Of a DNA stretch of 64,000 bases, positions 28,937 through 38,511 are shown piece by piece. Below the pieces are notes generated by a model. That model had not been told where the DNA came from, made no database searches, and saw only the letters and a program-made list of their open reading frames with translations. Origin of the DNA: Oceanimonas sp. GK1 (lineage in GTDB: Bacteria; Pseudomonadota; Gammaproteobacteria; Enterobacterales; Aeromonadaceae); assembly GCF_000243075.1 (NCBI RefSeq), contig NC_016745.1:1067501-1131500 (forward strand), written 5' to 3'. Made by a program: the position numbers and the translations under genes. The first letter of the stretch is position 1. Each line of letters opens with the position of its first letter.

Positions 28937-30154
28937 ATGAAACGTGCCATCGTACTGGTTCTCGACTCCTTCGGCATTGGTGCCGCCCCCGACGCGGCCC
29001 GTTTCGGTGATGCCGGCGCCGACACCCTGGGCCATATCGCCGCCGCCTGTGCCCGGGGGCAGGCCGACGTTGGCCGCCGGGGGCCCTTGCACCTGCCCAA
29101 CCTGGCCCGGCTGGGGCTGTTTCACGCCCATGCCGAGAGCACGGGTGCGGTAGCCGAAGGAGTAATTCTGCCCGTTGAGGTGACCGGCAGCTACGGCTAC
29201 GCCCAGGAGCTGTCATCGGGCAAGGACACGCCGTCGGGCCACTGGGAGCTTGCCGGGGTGCCGGTGCTGTTTGACTGGGGCTATTTTCTTGACACCGAGC
29301 ACAGCTTTCCGCCAGCCCTGATCGATGAACTGGTCGAGCGGGCCGGATTGGCGGGCATACTCGGCAACTGTCATGCTTCGGGTACCACCATTCTGGAGCA
29401 GCTGGGCGAGGAGCATGTGCGCACCGGCAAGCCCATTTGCTACACCTCGGCAGACTCGGTGTTTCAGATAGCCTGCCACGAGCAGCACTTTGGCCTGGCG
29501 CGGCTCTACGAGCTGTGCGAGCTTGCCCGGGAGCTGCTGATGCCCTACCACATCGGCCGGGTCATCGCCCGGCCCTTTGTGGGCGAGCGCGCCGCCGACT
29601 TTGTGCGTACCGGCAACCGGCGGGACTACAGCATAGCCCCGCCGGCGGCCACCGTGCTGCAAAAGCTGGCGGATGAACGCAAGGGCGAGGTGGTGGCCAT
29701 TGGCAAGATTGCCGACATCTACGCCCACTGCGGTATTACCCGCAAGATCAAGGCCAATGGCCACGACGCCCTGTTTGACGCCACCCTGAGCGCGCTGCAA
29801 ACCGCCGACGACAACACCCTCATCATGACCAACTTCGTCGAGTTTGACTCGAGCTTTGGCCACCGGCGCAACGTGGCCGGCTACGCCGCGGCGCTGGAGG
29901 ACTTTGACCGTCGCCTGCCCGAGCTGCTTGGCCTGCTGGCCCCCGAGGATCTGCTGATCCTCACCGCGGATCACGGTTGTGATCCCACCTGGCCCGGCAC
30001 CGAGCATACCCGGGAGCACATACCGGTGCTGTGCACCGGCGCCGGGCTCAGGCCCGGCTCCCTGGGCCGGCGGGAAACCTTTGCCGATATCGGCCAGAGC
30101 CTGGCGGATTACTTCAGCACCAGCCCCATGGACTTTGGCCGCTCGTTTCTCTGA
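28937..30154 (+). CDS. deoB: Phosphopentomutase
   Basis: A 405-residue DeoB (E. coli 407) that interconverts (deoxy)ribose 1- and 5-phosphates. Metal-site motifs of the alkaline-phosphatase-like fold are [10 protein letters not shown] at the N-terminus, DTPSGHWE, and the C-terminal [24 protein letters not shown]. The third of three nearby ATG codons (28937) has GAGG at 9 bases and gives the E. coli start MKRA. The gap to deoC is 34 nt. Confidence 0.97.
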   Translation: MKRAIVLVLDSFGIGAAPDAARFGDAGADTLGHIAAACARGQADVGRRGPLHLPNLARLGLFHAHAESTGAVAEGVILPVEVTGSYGYAQELSSGKDTPSGHWELAGVPVLFDWGYFLDTEHSFPPALIDELVERAGLAGILGNCHASGTTILEQLGEEHVRTGKPICYTSADSVFQIACHEQHFGLARLYELCELARELLMPYHIGRVIARPFVGERAADFVRTGNRRDYSIAPPAATVLQKLADERKGEVVAIGKIADIYAHCGITRKIKANGHDALFDATLSALQTADDNTLIMTNFVEFDSSFGHRRNVAGYAAALEDFDRRLPELLGLLAPEDLLILTADHGCDPTWPGTEHTREHIPVLCTGAGLRPGSLGRRETFADIGQSLADYFSTSPMDFGRSFL

Positions 30155-30191
30155 CGAGGCCTCATCACTTTCACCAAGGGAAGGAACACGC

Positions 30192-30905
30192 ATGGCAACT
30201 CCCCATATCAAGGCGGAACGCGGCGACTTTGCCGACACCATACTGATGCCCGGCGATCCGCTTCGGGCCCAGTACATCGCCGACACCTTTCTCTCCAACG
30301 TGCGCCAGGTGAATGCGGTGCGCAACATGCTGGGCTTTACCGGCAGCTACAAGGGCCGGCCGGTGTCGGTGATGGGGCACGGCATGGGCATTCCGTCGGT
30401 GTCCATCTACGCCAAGGAGCTGATCACCGAATTTGACGTTAAAAACTTGATCCGGGTGGGCTCCTGCGGCGCGGTGCGCGATGACGTCAAGCTGATGGAT
30501 CTGGTGATCGGCCTCGGCGCCAGTACCGAGTCCAGAGTCAACCGTACCCGCTTTATGGGCCACGATCTGGCGGCCATCGCCGATTTTGAACTGACGCAAC
30601 ATGCGGTGGCGGCGGCCACTCGGCTCAGTGTGCCGGTGAAGGTGGGCAACCTGTTCTCGGCGGATCTGTTCTATACCCCCCAAAGCGAGCTGTTTGAATT
30701 ACTGAAGCGCTACGGTGTGGTGGGCGTGGAGATGGAAGCCGCCGGGCTCTATGGCGTGGCCGCCGAATACGGCGCCCGGGCCCTGACCATTTGCACGGTA
30801 TCGGATCACATACTGCGCGGCGAGCAGCTCAGCGCCGATGAGCGCCAGACCGGCTTTGACCAAATGATGGAAGTGGCGCTGGAGTCGGTCTTGCTGGGCG
30901 ACTGA
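30192..30905 (+). CDS. deoD: Purine-nucleoside phosphorylase
   Basis: A 237-residue hexameric-type PNP that cleaves purine (deoxy)nucleosides with phosphate. Start [30 protein letters not shown] is the family N-terminus; [17 protein letters not shown] binds the ribose and TICTVSDHI carries the catalytic Asp. GGAAGGAA precedes the ATG. It ends the deo cluster, 37 nt after deoB. Confidence 0.98.
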   Translation: MATPHIKAERGDFADTILMPGDPLRAQYIADTFLSNVRQVNAVRNMLGFTGSYKGRPVSVMGHGMGIPSVSIYAKELITEFDVKNLIRVGSCGAVRDDVKLMDLVIGLGASTESRVNRTRFMGHDLAAIADFELTQHAVAAATRLSVPVKVGNLFSADLFYTPQSELFELLKRYGVVGVEMEAAGLYGVAAEYGARALTICTVSDHILRGEQLSADERQTGFDQMMEVALESVLLGD

Positions 30906-30908
30906 GCC

Positions 30909-31445
30909 TTAGTCGGCGGGGGCAGGGCGCCGGCGCAGCCTTAACAGCGCCGAGGCCAGCAGGGCACCGGCGGCGCCTGCCAGCGGCAGCAGCCAGCCCA
31001 GGTGCTGATACAGCCGCTGCCACAGCTGCCACTGCTCGCCGGTCAGTGCCGACTCCGCCAGCTCCAGCTGCAAAAAGCCGGCAATGCGCTCCTGCTCATG
31101 GAGGGGGCGTACATAGGCCCGGGCCGGCTCGGCACCGAGCTCACCGGTGTCGGCCAGCAGGGTACCGCCGGCATCGTAGAGGCGGGCCGACAGCACCAGC
31201 GGCGAGTGGGTGAGCTCGGCGACCAGCAGTTGCTGGGCATCCTTGTCTTCCGCCGCCAGCGAGCGCAACGCCTGAAATTCGGCAAAATCCGCCAGCGCCG
31301 AGGCCGAGGTGCGATGAGGCAACTGCTGCCAGTGCTGACCCAGCTCATTCAGGGCCAGCCACTGGCGCCCTGCCAGCAGGGCCAGCAGCAGGGCCAGTAG
31401 CCAGAGCCAGGGCAGCCGCTTGAAGTGTGATTGAAGGTATCCCAT
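30909..31445 (-). CDS. ytjB: Smp/YtjB-family membrane protein
   Basis: A 178-residue inner-membrane protein with an N-terminal helix at about residues 11-27 and a C-terminal helix near 150-168, enclosing a periplasmic domain (LVLSARLYDAGGTLLADTGE, YVRPLHEQERIAGFLQLEL). These segments and the position divergent from serB match E. coli ytjB (Smp), a protein of unknown function. The start at 31445 places the first helix correctly; the longer frame to 31595 overlaps serB and is rejected. No clear ribosome site is seen. Confidence 0.8.
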   Translation of the reverse strand: MGYLQSHFKRLPWLWLLALLLALLAGRQWLALNELGQHWQQLPHRTSASALADFAEFQALRSLAAEDKDAQQLLVAELTHSPLVLSARLYDAGGTLLADTGELGAEPARAYVRPLHEQERIAGFLQLELAESALTGEQWQLWQRLYQHLGWLLPLAGAAGALLASALLRLRRRPAPAD

Positions 31446-31525
31446 GGCGGGCAATATTGTCGCTTGCCTGCTTAAAAAGCAATACGCTACCCTGAGCGCC
31501 GGTTTGTCGTAGTAAAGGAAGAAAC

Positions 31526-32509
31526 GTGGCACTGAGTCTGAACGGGCTGCCCGAGCGGGTAGTGGAATGGAACGGCGCGCTGGCGCAGCAAACATACCTG
31601 TGGCAACAGGGAGTATGGGTGGCTGGGCAACTGCCCGCGGCCGAAGGGCGGCTGGTGCTGCTGGCGGAGCAACTGGGCAAACAGGCCTTGAGCCACAGTC
31701 TGCAGGTGCTGGATGAGGCCGGTATCGAGGCCGAGCTGAGCGCGGTGCATACGGTAGCCGGGCGGGAGCTGGCCAGCCTCAGGCTGTCGGCCTGGTCGCC
31801 GGCGCTCAAGACGGCGCTGCAGCAGGTGGCCATCGACTGGGATCTGGCCTGTGTGCCGGCGTTGCCGGAGGCCGGACGGCCCGGCCTGGTACTGATGGAC
31901 ATGGACTCCACTGCCATTCAGATTGAATGCATTGACGAGATCGCGGCCCTTGCCGGAGTGGGCGAAGAAGTGGCCGCGGTGACCCGTGCCGCCATGGAAG
32001 GGGCGCTGCCGTTTTCCGAGAGCCTGCGCCGCCGGGTGGCGGCACTGACCGGTGCCGACGCCGCCATTATTGAGGAAGTGATCGGGCGCATGCCGCTGAT
32101 GCCGGGCCTCACCGAACTGGTGGCCGGGCTCAAGGCCATGGGCTGGAAGGTGGCCATCGCCTCGGGCGGCTTTGTGCCCTTTGCCCGCCATTTACAGGAG
32201 CAACTGGGGCTGGATGCGGTGTTTGCCAATACCCTGGGCATCGAGCACGGCAGACTGACCGGAGAAGTGCTGGGCGCCATTGTCGATGCCGACGCCAAGG
32301 CCAACATTCTGGCCGAGCTGGCCCACGAGCACGGCATCCCCCTGGCACAGACCGTGGCCATTGGTGACGGCGCCAACGATCTGAAAATGCTGGCCCGGGC
32401 CGGCCTGGGCGTGGCCCTGCACGCCAAGCCGCTGGTGCAGGAGCAGGCGCCGGTATGCCTGAACCGGCTCAGTCTGGAAGGGGTGCTGGGGCTGCTGCAG
32501 GCGCGTTGA
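31526..32509 (+). CDS. serB: Phosphoserine phosphatase
   Basis: A 327-residue SerB (E. coli 322), the last step of serine synthesis. The HAD domain has motif I DMDSTAIQIECIDEIA near residue 117, motif II SGGF, and motif IV GDGANDLKMLARAGLGVA. The N-terminal part of about 100 residues is the ACT-like extension of proteobacterial SerB. Its 3' end overlaps the convergent PilZ gene by 41 bp. Confidence 0.97.
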   Translation: MALSLNGLPERVVEWNGALAQQTYLWQQGVWVAGQLPAAEGRLVLLAEQLGKQALSHSLQVLDEAGIEAELSAVHTVAGRELASLRLSAWSPALKTALQQVAIDWDLACVPALPEAGRPGLVLMDMDSTAIQIECIDEIAALAGVGEEVAAVTRAAMEGALPFSESLRRRVAALTGADAAIIEEVIGRMPLMPGLTELVAGLKAMGWKVAIASGGFVPFARHLQEQLGLDAVFANTLGIEHGRLTGEVLGAIVDADAKANILAELAHEHGIPLAQTVAIGDGANDLKMLARAGLGVALHAKPLVQEQAPVCLNRLSLEGVLGLLQAR

Positions 32510-34745
32510 GCCGGCAGCGCGGCAGGGCCAGATCGGTGATATTGAACACCTGGCACTGCAGCGCCAGCTCGGCCAGGCTCTGCTCCAGCTGCTGGGTTTT
32601 GTGCAGCGAGGCTTCTGTCAGCCGCTGCCACTCGGGCACGTAAAAATCGAGCTGGCGCAACTGCAGCCGGTTGACCACCGCCAGGCAGACGGTGACCCGG
32701 CGCTGGCCGTCCAGCAATTGCCGTTGCTCGGCCGGAGTCGGGTTTACCTGCACGCTGGGGGCTGCGCCGGTAGCGGGATCGGCGGCCAGCCAGATCTCCG
32801 CCACCAAATGGCTTTTGCCATTGGGCCGTTGCAGGGTGGTGGCGATGGACTGCAGCAGCTGGCGGGAGATCAGCCGGCCCAGCTGGGCCTGGCCGTTACC
32901 GTCGGAGAGCAGCGCCATCAGCCGCTGGCGCACTGGACTGGCCAGGCCGCCCTGAACATAAAAACCGCCGTCGTTACGGCCCAGCAAAAAGGCCGGCCCG
33001 GCCAGTTGCTGCAGGGCCTGACGGGTCAGCCACATCATCCAGGCCGGTTGCTGGGCACGCTCGGGACGGGCGCGCAGCTTGTCCTGATTCTGGGCCAGCA
33101 GGGCGGTGAAAAAACGGCTGGCGGCATGGCCCTTGCCCTGATCATGAGCATGCAGGTGCAGCACCCGTCCGCCGCCACTCAGGTTGACCAGCTTGTAGGG
33201 CAGTTTTTTCAGATTCCAGTCCCGGCCCAGCTTGTTCAGCTCGGGCAGGTTGAGCTGTACCAGCGCCGGCAATGCCAGCGTCACAGGGGTGTTGAGGGTG
33301 AGTTTCAGGCCCTCGACCGAAATGTCTTCGGTCACGCCGCCGATGGTCGCGCCCTCCAGCAGCAGCTCCACCGGGGTTTCAAAGCGAAACCGGGTTTCCC
33401 TGCGCTGGGACGGCGGGCGTAGGGACACCAGCTGGATCGCGCTGGGCTCGGGTTGTACCAGATAAGGCCGCAGCAGGCGGGCATTGGCAGGCAGCAGGGT
33501 GGCCAGCTCGGGGGCGGGCAGTGGCGTCAGCCACAGTTGCCACTTGAGCGGGGCCAGCCGGTCACGGCCCAGGGCATCCAGATTGTCGGTGATCTGATCG
33601 GTAAACAGCACCGGGCGAATGCCCAGGTGATAGAGCTGCAGGGTGCCGGCGCGCTGGCCTTCGCTGATAAACTGCCGAAGCAGCTGCTCCTGCTCCAGCC
33701 GGCGCTGCTCGGCGGCGAAATAGTAGGTGTCTTTCTTGCCCTGAATGCGAAAGCTGTACAGCAACACCGGCTCGTGCTGGCGTGCGGCCAGGTCAAGCAC
33801 CCGCGCCGGGGGCAGCAGGCTGGCCAGCAGATCCCCCGGGCGCTCGTGGCGCCAGCATTCCAGCAGTTTTTTGCCAAAACGATTGCACAGCACTTCCTGC
33901 AGCCGGCCCTGCTCGTCAAAGAACAACGACTGGCCCAGCCCGGTTTCCAGCAGCGCCTGGCCCCAGCACTGGGCGAGGGCGGTATCGAACAGATCCTGGG
34001 CATCGTGGCCGTAACGGCTCTGGTTCTGCTCAATGAATTGCCCCAGCGCCTGATCCCAGGCGCCGTCGGACTCGGTGCGGCGCAGCCGGACCCGTTCCGA
34101 CCGAGCGCGGCCCTTGTCGTCCCGGTAGGCATCCGCCAGCCGGTAGCGTTTGGGCTCCACCAGGGCGCCCATGCCGGGTTGCTGAGCCAGTTCGGGAAAG
34201 GACACCGACAGTTCGTCGGGCAGGGGAACCGGCGGACTCAGAGTGAGCATCAGGCCGTGAATGGAAATATCCAGGCTGTTGACCTGAAGGTCGCCGTCCG
34301 CCAGATGCAGCCGCACCGGGGTGACGAATTGCAGCCGGGGCTCTTTGCGCCGAGTGCCAAAGGCGGGATGGTGCCAGGGCGTGGCATTGAGCATGGCCGG
34401 TTGCTTGCGCATGGCGGCCAGGTCGGCGAGCAGGGTTTCGTACAGGCCACGGGTATATTCGCCATGGTACTGCCCCAGCAACTGCATGAACCGCTGCTCC
34501 AGCCGGGGCGGCAGCATGTGACTCAGTCCGCGGTGGGGCACCGGCCGGCATTGCCCGGGAAACAGCTTGCGCAGATCCAGCACCCGCAGACAGGGCGACT
34601 TGAGCCGGCTGAGCTCGGCCAGCAGCTGGTAGCGGGTCTGACTGTCCGCCTCGGGCAGCAGGCTGGCCAGCAGGCTTTCCGGATCCTGCTGGTAGCTCAG
34701 GGGAATAATGCGGGTGAGCAGGGCTTTGTAGGGGCTGAAGTCCAT
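32469..34745 (-). CDS. Large protein with two PilZ domains (possible c-di-GMP receptor)
   Basis: A 758-residue cytoplasmic protein. Two PilZ domains show full c-di-GMP motifs: RKEPR (133-137) with DISIHG (159-164), and RRETR (448-452) with DISVEG (474-479). The rest has no catalytic motif I recognise. A gene of this kind sits between serB and radA in Vibrio (plzC, VC2344, from memory), so this is probably an orthologue. It may link c-di-GMP to motility or biofilm, but that is inference. The last 41 bp overlap serB on the opposite strand, which keeps both stop regions locked together. Confidence 0.85.
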   Translation of the reverse strand: MDFSPYKALLTRIIPLSYQQDPESLLASLLPEADSQTRYQLLAELSRLKSPCLRVLDLRKLFPGQCRPVPHRGLSHMLPPRLEQRFMQLLGQYHGEYTRGLYETLLADLAAMRKQPAMLNATPWHHPAFGTRRKEPRLQFVTPVRLHLADGDLQVNSLDISIHGLMLTLSPPVPLPDELSVSFPELAQQPGMGALVEPKRYRLADAYRDDKGRARSERVRLRRTESDGAWDQALGQFIEQNQSRYGHDAQDLFDTALAQCWGQALLETGLGQSLFFDEQGRLQEVLCNRFGKKLLECWRHERPGDLLASLLPPARVLDLAARQHEPVLLYSFRIQGKKDTYYFAAEQRRLEQEQLLRQFISEGQRAGTLQLYHLGIRPVLFTDQITDNLDALGRDRLAPLKWQLWLTPLPAPELATLLPANARLLRPYLVQPEPSAIQLVSLRPPSQRRETRFRFETPVELLLEGATIGGVTEDISVEGLKLTLNTPVTLALPALVQLNLPELNKLGRDWNLKKLPYKLVNLSGGGRVLHLHAHDQGKGHAASRFFTALLAQNQDKLRARPERAQQPAWMMWLTRQALQQLAGPAFLLGRNDGGFYVQGGLASPVRQRLMALLSDGNGQAQLGRLISRQLLQSIATTLQRPNGKSHLVAEIWLAADPATGAAPSVQVNPTPAEQRQLLDGQRRVTVCLAVVNRLQLRQLDFYVPEWQRLTEASLHKTQQLEQSLAELALQCQVFNITDLALPRCRLNAPAAAPAPLPD

Positions 34746-34816
34746 TCCGGTACAAGCTTGAGTGAGCGAAAAACTTGCGCCAGTATAACAGCTTGTGAAT
34801 CAATGAGTGAGACAGC

Positions 34817-36184
34817 ATGGCCAAGTCCAAAACCGCCTTCGTGTGTGGGGAGTGCGGTGCCGAATTTCCCCGCTGGCAGGGGCAGTGCTCCGAGTGCAAG
34901 GAGTGGAACACCGTCAGCGAAGTCCGGCTGGCACCGGCAACCTCGTCCAGCCGCAATGCCCGTTTCTCCGGCTATGCCGGCCTGCAGGAAAACAAGGTCC
35001 AGACCCTCAACGAAATTGCCATGACCGAAATTCCGCGCATCAACAGCGGCTTTCGCGAGCTTGACCGGGTGCTGGGCGGCGGTCTGGTGCCCGGCTCGGC
35101 CATTCTCATCGGCGGCAACCCGGGGGCGGGCAAGAGTACCCTGCTGCTGCAGGTGATGTGCGGCCTGGCCGGGCGCATGAAAACCCTGTACGTCACCGGC
35201 GAGGAATCGTTGCAGCAGGTGGCGATGCGCGCCCAGCGCCTGGGCCTGCCCCGGGATCAGCTGCGCATGCTGTCGGAAACCAGCGTCGAGCAAATCTGCC
35301 AGGTGGCCCGGGAGGAACAACCGGCGGTGATGGTGATCGACTCCATTCAGGTGATGCACGTGGCCGATGTGCAGTCGGCGCCGGGTTCGGTGAGCCAGGT
35401 GCGGGAAGCGGCGGCCCAGCTGACCCGCTTTGCCAAGCAGCAGGGGGTGGTGATCCTGATGGTGGGGCATGTCACCAAAGACGGCACCCTGGCCGGCCCC
35501 AAGGTACTGGAGCACTGCATCGACTGCTCGGTGCTGCTTGATGGCGCCGCCGACAGCCGCTTTCGCACCCTGCGCAGCCACAAGAACCGCTTCGGCGCGG
35601 TCAACGAGCTGGGGGTGTTCGCCATGACCGAAACCGGCATGAAGGAAGTGAGCAACCCGTCGGCCATCTTCCTCAGCCGGGGCGAGGAGCAGACCACCGG
35701 ATCCGTGGTGATGGTGATCTGGGAAGGCACCCGGCCCTTGCTGGTGGAGCTGCAGGCGCTGGTGGATTATTCCCAGCTCGCCAACCCGCGGCGGGTGACC
35801 GTGGGTCTGGAGCACAACCGGCTGGCGCTGCTGCTGGCGGTAATGCACCGCCACGGCGGCATGCAGATGGCGGATCAGGATGTGTTCGTCAACGTGGTGG
35901 GCGGCGTGCGGGTGGAGGACACCAGCGCCGATCTGGCATTGTTGCTGGCGCTGGTGTCGAGCTTTCGCGACAAGGCGCTGCCCAAGGAGCTGGTGGTGTT
36001 CGGCGAGGTGGGCCTGTCCGGGGAGATCCGGCCGGTGCCTTCGGGGCAGGAGCGGCTGATGGAAGCGGCCAAGCACGGCTTTACCCGGGCCATCGTACCC
36101 TGGGCCAACCGGCCCAAGCAGGCTCCCGAGGGCATGGAAGTGATCCCGGTGAAAAAACTGGAAGACGCGCTGGCGGCGCTGTAA
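34817..36184 (+). CDS. radA: DNA repair protein RadA
   Basis: A 455-residue RadA/Sms, which helps process recombination intermediates by branch migration. A zinc finger uses C10, C13, C24 and C27 (CGEC...CSEC). Walker A GGNPGAGKST lies at about 99-108, the RadA-specific KNRFG near 255, and the C-terminal third is the Lon-like domain (VGLSGEIRPVPSGQERLMEAAKHGF). The start lies 71 bp from the divergent PilZ gene. Confidence 0.97.
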   Translation: MAKSKTAFVCGECGAEFPRWQGQCSECKEWNTVSEVRLAPATSSSRNARFSGYAGLQENKVQTLNEIAMTEIPRINSGFRELDRVLGGGLVPGSAILIGGNPGAGKSTLLLQVMCGLAGRMKTLYVTGEESLQQVAMRAQRLGLPRDQLRMLSETSVEQICQVAREEQPAVMVIDSIQVMHVADVQSAPGSVSQVREAAAQLTRFAKQQGVVILMVGHVTKDGTLAGPKVLEHCIDCSVLLDGAADSRFRTLRSHKNRFGAVNELGVFAMTETGMKEVSNPSAIFLSRGEEQTTGSVVMVIWEGTRPLLVELQALVDYSQLANPRRVTVGLEHNRLALLLAVMHRHGGMQMADQDVFVNVVGGVRVEDTSADLALLLALVSSFRDKALPKELVVFGEVGLSGEIRPVPSGQERLMEAAKHGFTRAIVPWANRPKQAPEGMEVIPVKKLEDALAAL

Positions 36185-36230
36185 CGCCGTCATAGCGGGT
36201 TTGCCCGGCATCCTCTGCAAAGGAAGCTCA

Positions 36231-36318
36231 CTCCCGCGAAGGAATATCATCCTCGCGAAGGCGGGAGCCCATGACAAACGGTGCCGTTACCGAAAGATGC
36301 CGGCTCCAGGCCGGCATC
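36231..36318. repeat. REP-like inverted repeats between radA and a convergent PilZ gene
   Basis: CTCCCGC (36231-36237) pairs with GCGGGAG (36261-36267); inside are two direct copies of a CGCGAAGG unit. A second hairpin GATGCCGGC/GCCGGCATC spans 36296-36318 with a 5-base loop. The CGCGAAGGCGGGAG style is common in dispersed palindromic repeats of proteobacteria. It lies between two convergent 3' ends and may end transcription both ways, though no T tract is present. Confidence 0.6.
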
Positions 36319-36335
36319 ACTGCTATTGCGCATGC

Positions 36336-36695
36336 TTACATGCTCTCAAGCAACTGTTCAAGCTGGCGGTGCAGCAATTGATCGTCGCCCAGGTTCAGCT
36401 CCACCAGCCGCCGCAGATGAGTAGCGCTGTCGAGATCCAGCCGATCGCATTCCAGCCCGATGTCGGTGCCTTCCTGATGGCGCTGCCGCCCTTCCATGCG
36501 AATGCAACTGCCGTCTTCCAGGGTGATGAGCAGCGTCAGCGTGTCGCCGTTGCGGCCCTGCCAGTGGTCCAGAGATAGCAGGGCGCCGTGCAGGGACAGA
36601 TCCCTGAGCCGGACGGGCCATGACTGGCCCGTGGCGTCGGTGAGCCGGGCATCGGCGCTGAAGGCAATGCGGCAAAAGGCTCTGCGTTCGGCCAT
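36336..36695 (-). CDS. Single-domain PilZ protein
   Basis: A 119-residue protein that is almost entirely one PilZ domain. The c-di-GMP motif is complete: R5-x-x-x-R9 (RAFCR) and DLSLHG at 32-37. Its partner is unknown. It ends 10 nt downstream of rsd and probably shares its transcript, so c-di-GMP sensing is encoded next to the stationary-phase anti-sigma factor. AGGAGG precedes the ATG. Confidence 0.85.
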   Translation of the reverse strand: MAERRAFCRIAFSADARLTDATGQSWPVRLRDLSLHGALLSLDHWQGRNGDTLTLLITLEDGSCIRMEGRQRHQEGTDIGLECDRLDLDSATHLRRLVELNLGDDQLLHRQLEQLLESM

Positions 36696-36704
36696 GGGGC
36701 CTCC

Positions 36705-37169
36705 TTATGCCGGTGCGCTGGTATCCAGGTGATCCACCAGATCAATGGCCGACACCAGCCGGTCTTCCAGTGAGAAACGCTCTTCCAGCAACTCGCCCAG
36801 CCGGTTCAAATCCTGATCCAGCTCCAGCAGGGTGTCGTCGTCGGCCTGAGTGTACTTGTCGTGAAAGTTCAGGGCTTCATCTGTGTTGCGCTTGATGCGC
36901 GGATAAATGCGTTCCGCCAGTATCCGGGCATTGCCCTGGGATGACTCGTAGGCCGCCAGCACGTGATCATAAATTTCGAAATGACCGGCCGAGACATAGT
37001 CCACCAGCTGGCCACAAAATTCGTGCAGCTCGGCTTGCGAGGGCAGGGTGCGGTGAGTGGACAGGCGAATGTATTCAACGAGCAGGGCCTGGCGGGCGTT
37101 AAGAAAGGCGTCCAGTGCCTTGTGAATACCGCCAAGCCTGGCTTTGGTTTGTTCCAGTTTCCCGAGCAT
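36705..37169 (-). CDS. rsd: Anti-sigma-70 factor Rsd/AlgQ
   Basis: A 154-residue Rsd (E. coli 158), a helical protein that sequesters sigma-70 in stationary phase. LHEFCGQLVDYVSAGHFEIYDHVL and LGELLEERFSLEDRLVSAIDLVDHL align with E. coli Rsd. The start at 37169 has GGAGGG at ideal spacing and gives the family N-terminus; upstream in-frame codons are not supported. It is divergent from hemE, as rsd adjoins nudC-hemE in E. coli. Confidence 0.93.
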   Translation of the reverse strand: MLGKLEQTKARLGGIHKALDAFLNARQALLVEYIRLSTHRTLPSQAELHEFCGQLVDYVSAGHFEIYDHVLAAYESSQGNARILAERIYPRIKRNTDEALNFHDKYTQADDDTLLELDQDLNRLGELLEERFSLEDRLVSAIDLVDHLDTSAPA

Positions 37170-37305
37170 GGTTCCCTCCGTGGGCTGCCTGATGGGCTCA
37201 GTACTATAAGTAAAGAAAAGCGGCGCCCCGGTCAATAGACCGCTGGTGATTTCGTGACCATGGCGGGAGCAACGCCGGCTTTTTCGCGTTCCCGGGCGGT
37301 GGTGG

Positions 37306-37311
37306 TACAAT
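37306..37311 (+). promoter_or_regulatory. Candidate -10 element of hemE
   Basis: TACAAT preceded by TG at the extended -10 position (TGGTACAAT), 39 bp before the hemE ATG. A -35 match is weak (TTTCGC at 18 bp). Confidence 0.45.
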
Positions 37312-37349
37312 GCGGCCAATTTTGCCACCCGATGATGCGGAACGACGGA

Positions 37350-38417
37350 ATGAAATCACTCAAGAATGATACTTATCTACGCGCCCTGTTACGTCAGCCC
37401 ACCGACTACACCCCGGTGTGGATGATGCGCCAGGCCGGCCGCTACCTGCCGGAGTACAAGGCCACCCGGGCCCAGGCCGGCGACTTTATGTCGCTGTGCA
37501 AGAACGCCGAGCTGGCCTGTGAAGTGACCCTGCAGCCGCTGCGCCGTTTTCCGCTGGATGCGGCCATTCTGTTTTCCGATATTCTCACCATTCCCGACGC
37601 CATGGGGCTGGGACTGTACTTCGAGACCGGTGAAGGCCCGCGGTTTGAGCGTCCGGTTACCTGCGCCGCCGACGTCAAGCGCATCGGCATTCCCGATCCG
37701 GAAGGCGAGCTGGGCTACGTGATGAACGCGGTGCGCACCATTCGCCGTGAGCTGCAGGGTGAAGTCCCGCTGATCGGCTTTTCCGGCAGCCCCTGGACCC
37801 TGGCCACCTACATGGTGGAAGGCGGCAGTTCCAAGGCCTTCACCAAAATCAAGAAGATGATGTACGCCGAGCCGCAGACTCTGCACCTGCTGCTCGACAA
37901 GCTGGCCGACAGTGTTACCAGCTACCTCAATGCCCAGGTGGCGGCCGGCGCCCAGTCGCTGATGATCTTCGATACCTGGGGCGGCGTGCTGACCCCGCGG
38001 GATTACAACGAGTTTTCGCTGCGCTACATGGCCAAGATCGTCGATGGCCTGACCCGGGAACATGACGGTCGCCGGGTGCCGGTCACCCTGTTCACCAAGA
38101 ACGGCGGTCAGTGGCTGGAAGCCATCGCCGCCACCGGTTGTGACGCCGTGGGCCTGGACTGGACCATCAATATTGCCGACGCTAAACGCCGGGTGGGTGA
38201 CAAGGTGGCGCTGCAGGGCAACATGGATCCGTCCATGCTGTATGCCTCTCCTGCGCGCATCGAACAGGAAGTGGCTGGCATTCTGGAAGGCTTTGGCCAT
38301 GGCCCCGGCCATGTGTTCAACCTGGGTCACGGCATTCATCTGGACGTGGATCCGGAGCACGCCGGGGCTTTTATCGAATCGGTGCACCGGTTGTCGCGCC
38401 CTTATCACGCCGAATAA
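37350..38417 (+). CDS. hemE: Uroporphyrinogen decarboxylase
   Basis: A 355-residue HemE (E. coli 354) that converts uroporphyrinogen III to coproporphyrinogen III in haem synthesis. Substrate-site segments [46 protein letters not shown] and [10 protein letters not shown] are all present. The start at 37350 matches the E. coli N-terminus. Confidence 0.98.
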   Translation: MKSLKNDTYLRALLRQPTDYTPVWMMRQAGRYLPEYKATRAQAGDFMSLCKNAELACEVTLQPLRRFPLDAAILFSDILTIPDAMGLGLYFETGEGPRFERPVTCAADVKRIGIPDPEGELGYVMNAVRTIRRELQGEVPLIGFSGSPWTLATYMVEGGSSKAFTKIKKMMYAEPQTLHLLLDKLADSVTSYLNAQVAAGAQSLMIFDTWGGVLTPRDYNEFSLRYMAKIVDGLTREHDGRRVPVTLFTKNGGQWLEAIAATGCDAVGLDWTINIADAKRRVGDKVALQGNMDPSMLYASPARIEQEVAGILEGFGHGPGHVFNLGHGIHLDVDPEHAGAFIESVHRLSRPYHAE

Positions 38418-38460
38418 GGCGCCCCGCCGGGGCCAGTCCCCGGCAAGTGGGACAACGGAG

Positions 38461-38497
38461 ACACAAAAAAAAGCGCCATTCGGCGCTTTTTTTGTGT
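38461..38497. terminator. Bidirectional terminator between hemE and mepM
   Basis: GCGCC/GGCGC stem with eight A on the left and seven T on the right, further extended by ACAC/GTGT. It can serve both convergent genes. Confidence 0.92.
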
Positions 38498-38511
38498 CTG
38501 GCTGAATCTTG

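Noticed and set aside
33453-35024. 523-codon plus-strand frame across the large PilZ gene and into radA
   Set aside because: It is antisense to the PilZ protein and overlaps the radA start in another frame. It has no family features.
34697-36277. 526-codon open frame antisense to radA
   Set aside because: It is a shadow of radA with no recognisable motif.
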